NCBI GenBank assembly: GCA_963693365.1
Contig: CAVNZM010000007.1
Span: forward strand, 3,906,001 to 3,970,000
Length of the DNA: 64,000 nt
Direction of reading: 5' to 3'
Source: Amoebidium appalachense
Lineage: Eukaryota > Ichthyosporea
Of this stretch, positions 1 through 19,132 are shown piece after piece (position 1 is the first letter of the stretch; each line of letters begins with the position of its first letter). The position numbers and the translations under genes were made by a program. The notes below the pieces were generated by a model. It ran no database searches. It was not told where the DNA came from and saw only the letters and a list, made by a program, of their open reading frames with translations.

Positions 1-535
1 TCAATCTCCTGTTATGGTCCGCCAGAGTACCAGATCTCATCCTCCACCTGGTTCGATCACGTGACAAAGCGCAAAACCGCCTGCAGGTCGCGCGAAACAC
101 CAACACGTCCTTCTGAGCGAGGTTATCCACTATCACCTGAGGGGTAGAAGGTGAGATTGTTAAGGGTACCGTTTCTTGGACTTCTTCCAAGTGACAAAAC
201 CTTATGTTTCTTTTCCAACCAGCCTCCCCCCCCCCCCTCCCACAACACACACACCATCCACACACACACACGCACACCGCACCCCCTCCACCATGGTGTT
301 CATTCAATCCCTTGCAACGCGGGACAAGAACCCAACCTCGATCGTGATAGACAATTATGATCTTCATGAATCGAGTCACCATCCTAGCATCATCACACAG
401 ATACCCTCGGGTTTTGCTTTGTAATTGTCTTCTCCTAAGTACAATATACCAGAAAAACAGGCCGTGAGCAATTCGGCACAGAAAATAAACAGAGCTTTGC
501 CTGGTCATGTGTGTATTACGTGTACGTGTGTGTGC

Positions 536-592
<57 letters not shown>

Positions 593-632
593 TGTGTGTG
601 TGTGTGTTTGTATGCGTGTGTATGTGTGCGTA

Positions 633-731
<99 letters not shown>

Positions 732-966
732 ATGCATGTATGTTTGCGCATGTGCACGTGTGTGTTTGTGTCTGCGCGCGTGTACGCGTATTGTGTGTAC
801 GTGTCCCTCGCTGTGCGTGTGTGTGTGCGCGCGCGCGTGCCCGTGCGTGTGTGTTTTGGAGAGGGAGGTGGGTACCCACTCTCAAAAGCTCATCGGGCAG
901 GTGGTCAAAAGGATTTATCGAGCCGGGTGGTGGGTCACGCCTGGTCTTCGAAACCTTGGTGCCCAT
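1..966 (-). CDS. F-box protein, 5' part (two exons, runs off the left edge)
   Basis: Two exons can be read on the minus strand: 966-880, starting at ATG 966, and 136-1, still open at the window edge. Exon 1 ends AGA|GTGGGT and exon 2 starts after CCCCTCAG; both junctions are phase 0. The join rebuilds a typical F-box: LPDELL at residues 23-28, then VIVDNLAQKDVLVFRATC and RRF, then an R-x-R-W end. F-box proteins bind Skp1 and bring substrates to SCF ubiquitin ligases; the substrate domain lies outside the window. The N-terminus MGTKVSK fits an N-myristoylation signal (Gly2, Ser6, Lys7), suggesting membrane attachment. The 743-bp intron is mostly a CA repeat in the sense direction. A second donor inside exon 2 cannot be excluded, so the exon 2 end is uncertain. 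The F-box call is from motif reading only. Confidence 0.6.
539..870. repeat. (GT)n microsatellite in the F-box intron
   Basis: Near-pure GT runs at 539-590 and 640-730, with interrupted GT/GC sequence to 870. In the sense of the F-box gene it is a CA repeat that begins about 25 nt after the donor. Confidence 0.95.
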
Positions 967-2452
967 GCTGGGTTGAAGGTGATAGATTGATTTATGGGCA
1001 GAAGACAGGGGAGAGGGAAAGGTAAAGGAAGGAGCTCATGCAAAAGTGGGGGGATGGGAAAATCCTGGTCGGAATCCACAGAGAAACTCTTTCAGTAGGC
1101 TGTGTCAGTATCTTCCACCCTTTAACCTGTCGTGAGGCTATGAAGTGTTTGCAGTCATCGACTGCTCCAGTTATTTCATATACAAATGTTCAGCATCTGA
1201 TCCCTATTTGTCCAGCAGCATAGTAGCGCTGGCACCGGATTCTACTTTTTAACTTTCGATACCATGACCTGCTTCATTGGAACTGTACGAAATTGAAGAA
1301 ACAACCAGCTTGTACACTTGTACTTCAAAAAACAGCGTGCTCTGTGTCACATGCCTGCGTAGTGCACAAGACGTGCAAAAGAACGCGTTTTCACGCCGAA
1401 CTAGCTGGCTAGCCTACAGACTGCGTCATCACTAGAACATTCGCTCTAGTGCGCAAGAGGGCTGATTGGATTAGCTTGCACCACAAAAATGCGAATGCGA
1501 ATGCCACGAAGGCGACAACGGTGAACGGGAAGGACATGCGAAACACGTACCTATATTATCAAACATACAGTGCACAGCAACACCGCCTGGAACTCTGTAC
1601 CCACAGCGTACACGTGCTATTGTCATAACCCGGGGATTCGGCCCACATTTGTGCACTGCCCCAATTCCGATGAATGTACGTGACCGTAAGTGCTCAGACC
1701 ATGCACATGCAGCCAACCCGAGTTTATGTCCCGGGCCCTATAGCCTACGTACACACACATACAAATGACACACAAAGGGGAACAAGAGCGCGGCAACGTG
1801 ACAATGGGGAAGAAAGGTACGGGTTGGAAGCCAGGAAAATCCTACAAGCCTTCTTGAGGCGGCTATTAGTTTATTTGCATTTTGTCAAGTCATGGAAAAA
1901 GATCCCTATGTGTGCACGGTGTGATGGGCTTGGAAACGTCTCAAGCGGCAATCTAAACGTATATTCTGCCGAGAAAACATCCTCGAATTGTGTTCTTGCC
2001 ACATCTCCTCTTAAATATATTAACGCGTAAAAGTACACCAAGCCTCATCTTTTTTCTATTCTATGCCATATCAAAATCTTTAATTTTTACAATCGCGCGT
2101 AACATCATGCCACTGAACCGTAACCAATAGCCATGTGTCTATGTGCCCGACCCACATATCCCTTCTACACAGACACTGTCATTGTGACACCAAAACCTAC
2201 CAGCCCTCTAAATAGCTTAAATTTCCTTCGGACTGCCCACTCGAAGGAGTCAAAGCAAGCCATATAGCAAAGATACAACTCAAAAAAGCCAAATTGAATG
2301 AAGGAAGGACGCGCGCGACGGGGGATGTTGGGGAGGTTTCACATCGGGTTGCCTAAAAGCCACGGACAATAAAAGGTAGTGCCAGGTGGTTGGAAAACCG
2401 TGTTGCTTCTCCTCCTCAAACAAGCAAGAAAGTTGTTGGGTTTTTTTTTTTT

Positions 2453-2502
<50 letters not shown>

Positions 2503-2599
2503 CGGGGGAGGCAGGGTGAAAAAACCTCAAGCCAATACGAACGAATTCCACTGATACAGACTTCAGCCTATCAGACCCACACTAACCGGCGCACAATTA
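967..2599. other. Intergenic, F-box start to M20 peptidase end
   Basis: No supportable gene on either strand. It holds the upstream region of the minus-strand F-box gene. A T22/G40 compound homopolymer sits at 2441-2502, just beyond the M20 stop codon. No TATA box is clear enough to call. Confidence 0.6.
2441..2502. repeat. T-run joined to G-run
   Basis: About 22 T at 2441-2462 followed directly by 40 G at 2463-2502. The same T-then-G junction recurs at 6290-6343, 7563-7607, 48645-48706, 49192-49244 and 54241-54290. Confidence 0.95.
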
Positions 2600-11383
<8,784 letters not shown>

Positions 11384-11838
11384 GGTTATTGTGGTATACA
11401 GAAAACGCGAATCTGTAGATCTTCGTTTAACGGGTTGGCTATTGTAACCGCTACGTCCTGAATTAACGAATTGGCTATAGTAAACGCATAGACGCTGATA
11501 TAAGATAAAGGGTGATTATTTTAGTAAGAACTGTGACAAAAACTTATTCTTCCTCGTCCGGATCTCAGGGCGTCTGCCTGTCCCCCTTTGTCTATTGATT
11601 GAACCGGAGGTTATTGGCGGTTTTATTCTCTTTTCTTCCTCTCTTCCTCAATATATCCGTTTTAAGATGACTATCCTAGATCACCTTATTAATGCTGCAC
11701 AGTATGATATTGTGATCCGGTGCCTTAACTTTCTTTCGGAGCTACCGATGCTAGCGTCTGCTTACCCATAATATGTAATAGGGGTGTCAGATACTACGAT
11801 GGCGCTCATTGTTGCCTAGCATGTACATATGTCACTGG

Positions 11839-11878
11839 CTGCATTTGATTGGCTGTGCTGGAAAACGCAGTAGGCCGT
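11839..11878 (-). repeat. 40-bp repeat shared with 31777-31816
   Basis: Reverse complement of 31777-31816 with one mismatch visible on reading. The core TACTGCGTTTTCCAGC also occurs at about 31703-31718. Confidence 0.85.
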
Positions 11879-12190
11879 ACACATATATGACCCCCGGATT
11901 TTGGCGTTTTTTTGTAGCTTGCGAGATAACCATCTTGCATCTGGCTGTGATGGACCCAAGCGAGATACACCACAATTCGGCTGGGCTCACGAAAGAAACG
12001 GAGGCAGTGCAAGTGCTTTTCGGGGCTAGGGTAGCCAGCGGGTACTACTAGTAGACTGCGTAGGGTTTCCTAGAACTTCAAAGCCAGGTCCGTTGAACAG
12101 TATTTCAACCTAGTCATACCTGGCCAACGGGTCATCAGAGATAAGCGCACACCAGTCTGGATTCATTGCAATACCGCCGCCGTGAGCACG

Positions 12191-12208
12191 CAGAGAGAGA
12201 GAGAGCCT

Positions 12209-12252
<44 letters not shown>

Positions 12253-12261
12253 GAGAGAGAG
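12191..12261. repeat. (GA)n microsatellite
   Basis: GA repeat with short interruptions (GCCT, GATA, GACA) in the spacer between the divergent genes. Confidence 0.95.
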
Positions 12262-13254
12262 ACTCGGAGAGTAACTCGGAAGGCGGAAGGTGCAACTGCA
12301 TATGATTTGGGTACGCACACACCGGCGCACATGCATAGCACCAACAACAGACATCATGGCCACACCAGCAAACAAAGCTCGGGTGAGCATTCACTAACCC
12401 ACATGTCGCGCAAGTACAGATCTGCATTGCACACAGTTGGCCGCATGTGTATGTGCGTAGGAGGTAGTTAGCTCGGGTTAGGGTTTGCAAACAGCTCAGC
12501 TCCGCTAGCGTCAACCCTAAAGGGGCCGATGCGTATTGTGTATTGCGCACTTTCGGAAGTTCTGTGACCCTAGTCTGTGTTCCCAGACGTTGCTCTTGCG
12601 CAAGTAAACTGCTCCAGAATGTAGGATGGCGGTGCGAGCTACAAATTTAGCGGGCATGTGAGCCGCCTGTGATTGGATGAGGGGGCATCCATGCCACCTG
12701 ATGATTGGATGATAGTGCATCACTAGCTAGGTAGGTCAAAGAGTTGACTTCGGAAGTTGGAACAGCCCACACTTATAACCAACCCCAAACATTTCTTCCT
12801 CCTTGGCATTTGCTCTATTCATTCGAATTCTGCACGTATGCCAGTTCCTTGACTCTAGGCTCGGCAGTCAAATAGGTGGGCCGGCCCCCTTGTGTATGTT
12901 GCCACAGACTGTATTATATTTTCGGCCAAGGTTAACATGTCGATCGATGAGCACTTCAATGCCCTCGTTGCTCTTCTCAAAGCCGAAAAGGCTGCACTGG
13001 AAGATGAGAAGGCGGCATGGAAGGGTTTAGAACCAAAACTCAAGATTAGCAACCTTTCCGATCCCATCATCCTAAACGTAGGTGGCATACACTTTGCCCT
13101 CACCCTAAAGGCACTTACAAGCAAGCCAGGCTCTTTCTTTTCCGCCATGTTCTCGGGACGGTGGGAGGCAAAAACGGACAAGAACGGTGTGTTTTTCATT
13201 GACAGAAACCCTTCTGTGTTTAACTATGTTGCGGACCATCTGAGGGGAAGGAAG

Positions 13255-14019
13255 TGTTGGAGTACACTGGTACTCCCGGCTAGCAATGTCTGTTAGAGAA
13301 AGTTTCTGAGCAATTGAATAACTGTTTCAACACTCACTCGAGTGCATAGAGCTTTTGTTTACGGTCATATTCATATATGGTAGTTATATGTTTGAGCCAA
13401 AACTGTACCAATGACGAGCTTCACTAGCAACGTGCTAATTGTGCTCATTAATTAATATTCCCGGTTCAGATGATGTCATGTCTATATTTGCCACAGGATT
13501 CTATTCTTAGAGTGGTAGTGTGCTTTATTCCCGGATATTCTCAGAATATTTTTAGTTGTGTGAAGCAAGATTTACGTTTAACTGCAATTGGTGTGTTAAA
13601 CACGTTTATTTGTGTGCTTTAGTGCAAGTTAACTAGCCACTCAACGTGCACAGTTAACTTTTATATCTTTAACGACTTGTTTTCATTGTGCTCTCTTTTC
13701 GGCCATGCTGTACATGGCCCACCACCAGGGTGCACACGAGGCCACCATGAGGTGGCCAACGACTATATAAAGCAGTGCCTCCCATGTCACAAACATGGGA
13801 AGCAGAACGTTTGATTTACACTTTTCTACTGTCGTTTCCAGTGCACAAAACACATAGACTAGTTACCCATCATACACGACACTATGTCTGACAACTTACA
13901 GTTGCAGCAACTAGTCCAACTACTGGAGCAGAGGTTGGCCTCACAAGATGCAATCATTTCTGACTTACAGAAGGAACAACGTGCACTAGAACTAGCTTCT
14001 ATGAACACAATGTCCAACA
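13255..14019 (+). repeat. 5' LTR of the copia element (765 bp)
   Basis: TGTTGG...CCAACA. TATATAAA at 13764-13771, so transcription probably starts near 13795. The gag ATG at 13884 lies inside the LTR. Three short hairpins surround the TATA box (13702-13720, 13740-13757, 13782-13800). Confidence 0.95.
13764..13771 (+). promoter_or_regulatory. TATA box of the 5' LTR
   Basis: TATATAAA, 113 bp upstream of the gag ATG; the same box is at 18877-18884 in the 3' LTR. The site is seen in the sequence; promoter use is inferred from LTR structure. Confidence 0.6.
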
Positions 14020-15092
14020 GGGTTATGGGCCCCTCACGTAATGATTCCATCAAGTTCAAGGTCGACATCCCTCTCTTCACTGGCATTGATAATGATTCAG
14101 GCACGGACTACCACACATGGGCCGAAACCATGTATGTCCAGCTTTCTGGTGCTGGTCTTCTCCACACCATCGCGCCCAGTACGGAGCACCCGGCTACCCG
14201 TGAACAGGTCGACACTGCCCGTTCCTACCTGTGGCAAGCACTCTCGGTTGACGTGCGTTGTATCCTAGGGTTAACACGCACCACCACACCTGCGGAGATA
14301 TGGTCGGCCCTATCTGCCCACTACCTGGAGCAATCTGAGGCCAATCAGTACGACCTTATCGGGCTGTACATGAATTCTACGCCTGAACCTACGGACACCG
14401 CGACGAAATACGCCATGAAACTCCGCGGCTACGTGCGGCGCCTGGCCGATTACGGCACACAAATTGGTGATGCTCAAGTGCTGACCAAGCTCACCAACGA
14501 CCTCGGCAAGGTGCCTTACTACGAAATGCCTGTAATTGCCTACAAGATGACACCCAAGCCTACCGTGATGGGCCTCCTCCAACAGCTACGGGCATATGAG
14601 ACCAGCCACCCACGTGCACGTGTGACTACCAGCTCCGGGCCGGCCGCCTTCACCACACGGGCTCCTCAACCTGTCATCTGCCACGGCTGCGGCAAACCAG
14701 GCCACATCAAGTCTCAGTGCCCCAACGGCAACGGCCAACACAGCAACTCTGGCAACAACCGTGCCAGCACCTACCCCAAGGGTTCCTGCGTCAACCACCC
14801 ACTGTCTACCAGTCACACTACCGCCATGTGCAAGGGGGGCAACCGTGCCAACGGCCGCAAACCTAAGGGTGGTCCCCTCCCGCCTGGGTCCTGCATCAAC
14901 CACCCTGCCTCTACTACCCACACTACGGCACAGTGCAAGGGGGGGCTGCCGCTCCCCGGGCTTTCCTCATGTCTAGCAACGACTGTGGCACCAACAAGGT
15001 GCTCCTCGACTCTGGAGCCACTGACCATGTGTGCCCCCGGCCCGATGTGTTCATCAACATGCGTGCGGCGCCTTACTCCACGGTCCAAGTAG
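13884..15092 (+). CDS. gag: copia Gag polyprotein
   Basis: 402 codons from the ATG inside the 5' LTR. Residues 1-45 form a Leu/Gln-rich coiled-coil-like segment encoded by the LTR. Capsid-type UBN2 sequence follows (WAETMYVQL, YLWQALS, ALSAHYLEQ). A CCHC zinc knuckle is at Cys266, Cys269, His274 and Cys279 (CHGCGKPGHIKSQC). Two further copies of a Cys/His motif follow (CVNHPLSTSHTTAMC, CINHPASTTHTTAQC). Gag packages the element RNA. The frame ends at 15092, overlapping pol by 160 nt in a different frame. Confidence 0.9.
   Translation: MSDNLQLQQLVQLLEQRLASQDAIISDLQKEQRALELASMNTMSNRVMGPSRNDSIKFKVDIPLFTGIDNDSGTDYHTWAETMYVQLSGAGLLHTIAPSTEHPATREQVDTARSYLWQALSVDVRCILGLTRTTTPAEIWSALSAHYLEQSEANQYDLIGLYMNSTPEPTDTATKYAMKLRGYVRRLADYGTQIGDAQVLTKLTNDLGKVPYYEMPVIAYKMTPKPTVMGLLQQLRAYETSHPRARVTTSSGPAAFTTRAPQPVICHGCGKPGHIKSQCPNGNGQHSNSGNNRASTYPKGSCVNHPLSTSHTTAMCKGGNRANGRKPKGGPLPPGSCINHPASTTHTTAQCKGGLPLPGLSSCLATTVAPTRCSSTLEPLTMCAPGPMCSSTCVRRLTPRSK
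14020..14032 (+). other. Primer binding site, internal initiator-Met tRNA type
   Basis: GGGTTATGGGCCC starts right after the LTR. It is complementary to the anticodon stem-loop of eukaryotic initiator tRNA-Met, as in Drosophila copia, which uses a half-tRNA primer. Because gag starts in the LTR, this site is also translated. Confidence 0.75.
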
Positions 15093-18000
15093 CCGACAAG
15101 GGTGCATGTGCAGTGCTTGGGGTGGGCGACGTGTTCTTTTCCAGCACCATCGACGGCGTTACTGCGGTGCATCAGCTGACGGATGTACTCTACGTGCCCT
15201 CCATCCCCGACACTCTCATCAGTGTGTTCACGGCAACTACCAACGGTGTTTTACCCCGCTTTGACACCCGCGGCGGCGTTAAGTTGTGCTACGGCGATCA
15301 AATTCTGGCCACCGGCTCGGCTGTCGGCACCAAGCTGTACCACATGGCGGTGTCTCTTCTGCGCGCGGACACAACCCCGGACGCCCAAACCACCACTGCT
15401 CCGCGTATCCTCAAGGTTACTGCCGACCTCAACACGTGGCACTACCGTCTGGGCCATGCTGGCATTGACGCTGTACGCTCGGTCATCAAGTCTGCAGGCC
15501 TGTTGGTGGGTGGCGGTGCCAAGTCTCCGGGTGTGTGTGAGCCCTGTGCCCTCGGCAAAGCCCACCGTGTTGCCTTCTCCGAATCAACTAGCCAAGCTCC
15601 CCGGGTCCTAGCCAAGGTTCACAGCGACATCAGCGGCCCCTTCCCTCCCGCGATCGGTGGTGCTCAGTACTTGGCGACGTTCCACGACGAATTCACCGGC
15701 CACACCACGGCCGTGCCCCTCGTCAAGAAGTCGGACACACTGGCTGCATATGTGACGTACCACAAGGCGGCGGTTACCCAACACGGTGTTCCCATGCAGG
15801 TGTTTCAGTCCGACGGGGGGGGCGAGTACATGGGCACGGCCTTCGGGGACTACAACCGTGAGCATGGCATTCGCCATCAGATCACTACCACCGGCTCTCC
15901 TCAACAGAATGGGACTGCCGAACGACTGAACCGGACCCTCCTCGACATGGTTCGGGCACTCCTGCAGCAGTCCGGCCTTCCGGTGGGATTCTGGGCCGAG
16001 GCAGCTGTGACCGCGGCTTTTATACGCAACATGCTCCCGTCGCGAGCCACCGGCAGCCAATCGTCTCCCGCCCTGCTGTGGACCGGCATTCCTCCCGACT
16101 ACAGCCGGCTCCGTGTCTGGGGCTCTCCCTGCTACGTCCATCAACAGGATACACCGAAACTGGCGCCTCGTGCCGTCAAGGGCATCTTCGTGGGCTACCC
16201 TCCTAACATCAAGGGCTACAAGGTCTGGATTCCAGCAGCACACAAGATGACCGTCAGCCGTGACGTGCAGTTCGACGAGGCTGCTATTCTGCACCCCCTC
16301 CGTGATGTCCCATCTGATTGGTCGACCGCACCGGCAATTCATCATTTTTTGGAGTCATCTGATTCGTCAAATCAGCCAGCCAATCACATCGTCCGGAATG
16401 ATCAGCAATCTGATTCGTCTCGTCTGTCAGCCAATGGGACAGCGCCGAGTGATCAATTGGACATTCCGATCCTGCCCGAGCCTGCACATCGGCTCCCCCG
16501 GACGACCCGTAGTGGCGCTGTGTACAACGACCAACGTCGAGGCCCGACTGCCAACGTGGCTGCTGCTACGGCCCCCCTTGCCCCCCAGGCTACGGCTCCT
16601 GCATCAACACCCATCAAGGCTTCCACCATTGTTGTCCCCAAGACTGTCCGGGCTGCACTCAAGAGTCCCCAGCGTCTGAAATGGGAGGAGGCTGCACACC
16701 GTGAGCTCAAGGCCCTGGAAGACAACGGCACCTTCACCCTTGTGCCCCGTCCAGAGGATGGCTCCACTGTCATTCCGGTCGGCTGGGTCTTTACGGTCAA
16801 GCAGGACAACGTCGGCAACGTCACTGCTTTCAAGGCCCGGCTTGTGGCCCGGGGCAACTACCAGCAGCCTGGCCAGGACTATTTCGTCACCGAGTCACCT
16901 GTGGCTGCGCTGGCTACCATCCGGCTGGTTTTGGCTACCTCCGTGGCCCAAGGTCTGCCTCTGCGCCACATCGACGTCAACACAGCATTCCTCAACGGCA
17001 CCGTCAACGAGACCATCTACATTGAGCAGCCCCCTGGCTTCGTCAACCCCTCGGCCCCCCATGCTGTCGGCTTGCTCCACAAGGCGCTCTACGGCCTAAA
17101 ACAGGCACCGCGCCAGTGGTATGAGGCCCTCCGTGACCATCTCCTCGACCAAGGCTTCATTGTGAGTGCTGCTGACCCGTGCCTGTTCATCAAGAATGCC
17201 GGGACCCCAACATTTATTGCCCTTGCTGCCTACGTGGATGACTTCACCGTGACGGCCGCCACTGATGCGCTCATCGACGATTTTTTCACCAAGCTGGATG
17301 CTCGTTTCTCTGCCAAGGACCTGGGTCGTCCTACCCTGCTCATCGGGCACACTCTTACCTGGCTGGAGGACGGGTCTCTGCGTCTGGGCCATCGTCAACA
17401 CATCATCGACTTGGCTGCCCGTTTTCGTCTCACCCACATGTCCGGCACCAAGACCCCCATCGTCCCGGGCCAGGCCAGTGAAAGCAACAAGACCCCAGCC
17501 TACAGCAAGAAGGAGGACTATGCCAGCCTGGTCGGTGCCCTGCTGTGGATTGCGCGTACCACCCGCCCCGACATTTCCCAGGCTCTGGGAGTCCTTACTC
17601 GACACATTCATGCGCCCACCGTCACCCACTGGACTATGGCTACCAGAGTTGTAAGCTACCTGCTGGCCACCATCGACCTGGGTATTGTCTACCGTCCCGG
17701 CCCCCCCAACCTTGTTGGCTACTCCGACTCCGACTACGCCGAGGACCGCGACACCCGGCGCTCCACCACGGGCTATGTCTTCTTCATAAACTCCTCCCCT
17801 GTGTCCTGGGTGTCTCGGCTCCAGTCCATCACCACCCACAGCTCCACTGAGGCTGAATTTGTGGCCATGTCTGCTGCTACGAACGAGGCCCTATGGCTCA
17901 ACTATGTGATGGACGACCTGGGCCTTAATCCTATCAATGAGCCCACCCCGGTGCCCATCCATGGGGACAATGAGTCTGCCCGGGCCCTGCTGGACACCCT

Positions 18001-18181
18001 GGGGGTTAAGCCCAAGACCAAGCACATCGACGTCCGCTACTGCTCCGTCAAGGAACATCACCTGCTGGGCAACATCACTGTGGTCCCGGTGGCTTCTGCT
18101 GACAACAAGGCCGACATGTTCACCAAGGCCCTGTCTGCCTCTTTCTTCACCAAGGCCGTGGGGATGCTCAACATGTGCTGA
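14933..18181 (+). CDS. pol: copia Pol: protease, integrase, reverse transcriptase, RNase H
   Basis: 1082 open codons in the -1 frame relative to gag. The position given starts at an alternative GTG; real entry is probably by frameshift at G7, 14939-14945. Protease: LLDSGATDHVC, Asp26. GAG-pre-integrase: HYRLGHAG and CEPCALGKAH. Integrase catalytic core D232, D294, E330 (VHSD, FQSDGGGEY, NGTAERLNR), with the standard 35-residue D-to-E spacing. RT: FLNGTVNETIYIEQPPGF, YGLKQAPRQWYEAL, YVDD at 767-770. RNase H: YSDSDYAEDRDTRRSTTGY, then HSSTEAEF near 970, then KTKHIDVRY. No internal stop, so it looks functional. Confidence 0.93.
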   Translation: MQGGAAAPRAFLMSSNDCGTNKVLLDSGATDHVCPRPDVFINMRAAPYSTVQVADKGACAVLGVGDVFFSSTIDGVTAVHQLTDVLYVPSIPDTLISVFTATTNGVLPRFDTRGGVKLCYGDQILATGSAVGTKLYHMAVSLLRADTTPDAQTTTAPRILKVTADLNTWHYRLGHAGIDAVRSVIKSAGLLVGGGAKSPGVCEPCALGKAHRVAFSESTSQAPRVLAKVHSDISGPFPPAIGGAQYLATFHDEFTGHTTAVPLVKKSDTLAAYVTYHKAAVTQHGVPMQVFQSDGGGEYMGTAFGDYNREHGIRHQITTTGSPQQNGTAERLNRTLLDMVRALLQQSGLPVGFWAEAAVTAAFIRNMLPSRATGSQSSPALLWTGIPPDYSRLRVWGSPCYVHQQDTPKLAPRAVKGIFVGYPPNIKGYKVWIPAAHKMTVSRDVQFDEAAILHPLRDVPSDWSTAPAIHHFLESSDSSNQPANHIVRNDQQSDSSRLSANGTAPSDQLDIPILPEPAHRLPRTTRSGAVYNDQRRGPTANVAAATAPLAPQATAPASTPIKASTIVVPKTVRAALKSPQRLKWEEAAHRELKALEDNGTFTLVPRPEDGSTVIPVGWVFTVKQDNVGNVTAFKARLVARGNYQQPGQDYFVTESPVAALATIRLVLATSVAQGLPLRHIDVNTAFLNGTVNETIYIEQPPGFVNPSAPHAVGLLHKALYGLKQAPRQWYEALRDHLLDQGFIVSAADPCLFIKNAGTPTFIALAAYVDDFTVTAATDALIDDFFTKLDARFSAKDLGRPTLLIGHTLTWLEDGSLRLGHRQHIIDLAARFRLTHMSGTKTPIVPGQASESNKTPAYSKKEDYASLVGALLWIARTTRPDISQALGVLTRHIHAPTVTHWTMATRVVSYLLATIDLGIVYRPGPPNLVGYSDSDYAEDRDTRRSTTGYVFFINSSPVSWVSRLQSITTHSSTEAEFVAMSAATNEALWLNYVMDDLGLNPINEPTPVPIHGDNESARALLDTLGVKPKTKHIDVRYCSVKEHHLLGNITVVPVASADNKADMFTKALSASFFTKAVGMLNMC
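14939..14945 (+). other. Possible -1 ribosomal frameshift site
   Basis: In the gag frame the bases read AAG GGG GGG, giving the heptamer G-GGG-GGG (X XXY YYZ) exactly where the pol frame opens. Frame and site fit a -1 shift. A homopolymer length error fusing or splitting the two frames is the alternative. Confidence 0.4.
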
Positions 18182-18358
18182 GCACCCGTCATCAACCAAC
18201 TGCGCCCTCATACTTCAGGGGGGGGGAGAGAGTTGCATCCGACTGTGCAACTACGTGTACCATACTAAAATTGAGTAGGGGAATCTTTATTGTCTGTATT
18301 TTGTGCACCTGAAGCACTCGAGCTCAGTTGCATTAATTCATACCACAATTATCCAATT

Positions 18359-18367
18359 GAGTAGGGG
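18359..18367 (+). other. Polypurine tract of the copia element
   Basis: GAGTAGGGG directly abuts the 3' LTR. A second identical GAGTAGGGG lies about 87 bp upstream (near 18273). Confidence 0.6.
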
Positions 18368-19132
18368 TGTTGGAGTACACTGGTACTCCCGGCTAGCAAT
18401 GTCTGTTAGAGAAAGTTTCTGAGCAATTGAATAACTGTTTCAACACTCACTCGAGTGCATAGAGCTTTTGTTTACGGTCATATTCATATATGGTAGTTAT
18501 ATGTTTGAGCCAAAACTGTACCAATGACGAGCTTCACTAGCAACGTGCTAATTGTGCTCATTAATTAATATTCCCGGTTCAGATGATGTCATGTCTATAT
18601 TTGCCACAGGATTCTATTCTTAGAGTGGTAGTGTGCTTTATTCCCGGATATTCTCAGAATATTTTTAGTTGTGTGAAGCAAGATTTACGTTTAACTGCAA
18701 TTGGTGTGTTAAACACGTTTATTTGTGTGCTTTAGTGCAAGTTAACTAGCCACTCAACGTGCACAGTTAACTTTTATATCTTTAACGACTTGTTTTCATT
18801 GTGCTCTCTTTTCGGCCATGCTGTACATGGCCCACCACCAGGGTGCACACGAGGCCACCATGAGGTGGCCAACGACTATATAAAGCAGTGCCTCCCATGT
18901 CACAAACATGGGAAGCAGAACGTTTGATTTACACTTTTCTACTGTCGTTTCCAGTGCACAAAACACATAGACTAGTTACCCATCATACACGACACTATGT
19001 CTGACAACTTACAGTTGCAGCAACTAGTCCAACTACTGGAGCAGAGGTTGGCCTCACAAGATGCAATCATTTCTGACTTACAGAAGGAACAACGTGCACT
19101 AGAACTAGCTTCTATGAACACAATGTCCAACA
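18368..19132 (+). repeat. 3' LTR of the copia element (765 bp)
   Basis: Same length as the 5' LTR and no mismatch seen on reading. It carries its own TATATAAA at 18877-18884 and the gag start at 18997, pointing into the downstream BTB sequence. Confidence 0.95.

Larger units (their letters stand above)
11384..12936. promoter_or_regulatory. Spacer between divergent M20 and BTB genes
   Basis: The M20 gene starts leftward at 11383 and the BTB gene rightward at 12937, so this 1.55 kb must hold both upstream regions. TTATAA at 12773-12778 is a possible TATA element for the BTB gene. TGATTGGATGA, with a CCAAT-type core on the other strand, occurs twice near 12671 and 12701. A GA repeat lies at 12191-12261 and a dispersed 40-bp repeat at 11839-11878. 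No gene was recognised. Promoter assignments are inference. Confidence 0.4.
13255..19132 (+). mobile_element. Full-length Ty1/copia LTR retrotransposon
   Basis: 5878 bp, bounded by LTRs that begin TGTTGG and end CCAACA, with a 5-bp target duplication GGAAG at 13250-13254 and 19133-19137. Internal order is gag, protease, integrase, reverse transcriptase, RNase H. Integrase before RT defines copia. The LTRs look identical on reading and both reading frames are open, so the insertion appears young and possibly active. It sits inside the BTB coding sequence. Confidence 0.95.

Noticed and set aside
294-424. 43-codon plus-strand frame with good ATG context (CCACCATGG)
   Set aside because: No domain, and it lies inside the F-box intron on the opposite strand.
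539-730. Long open frames of Cys-Val or Thr-His repeats across GT/CA tracts (here and at 3567, 4711, 8637, 9969, 20620, 38031, 53443, 54709, 62881)
   Set aside because: Pure microsatellite has no stop codons in several frames on both strands; no domains and no conservation.
14586-15172. Minus-strand open frames within copia gag-pol
   Set aside because: Shadows of the GC-rich coding strand; the plus-strand frames contain all catalytic motifs.
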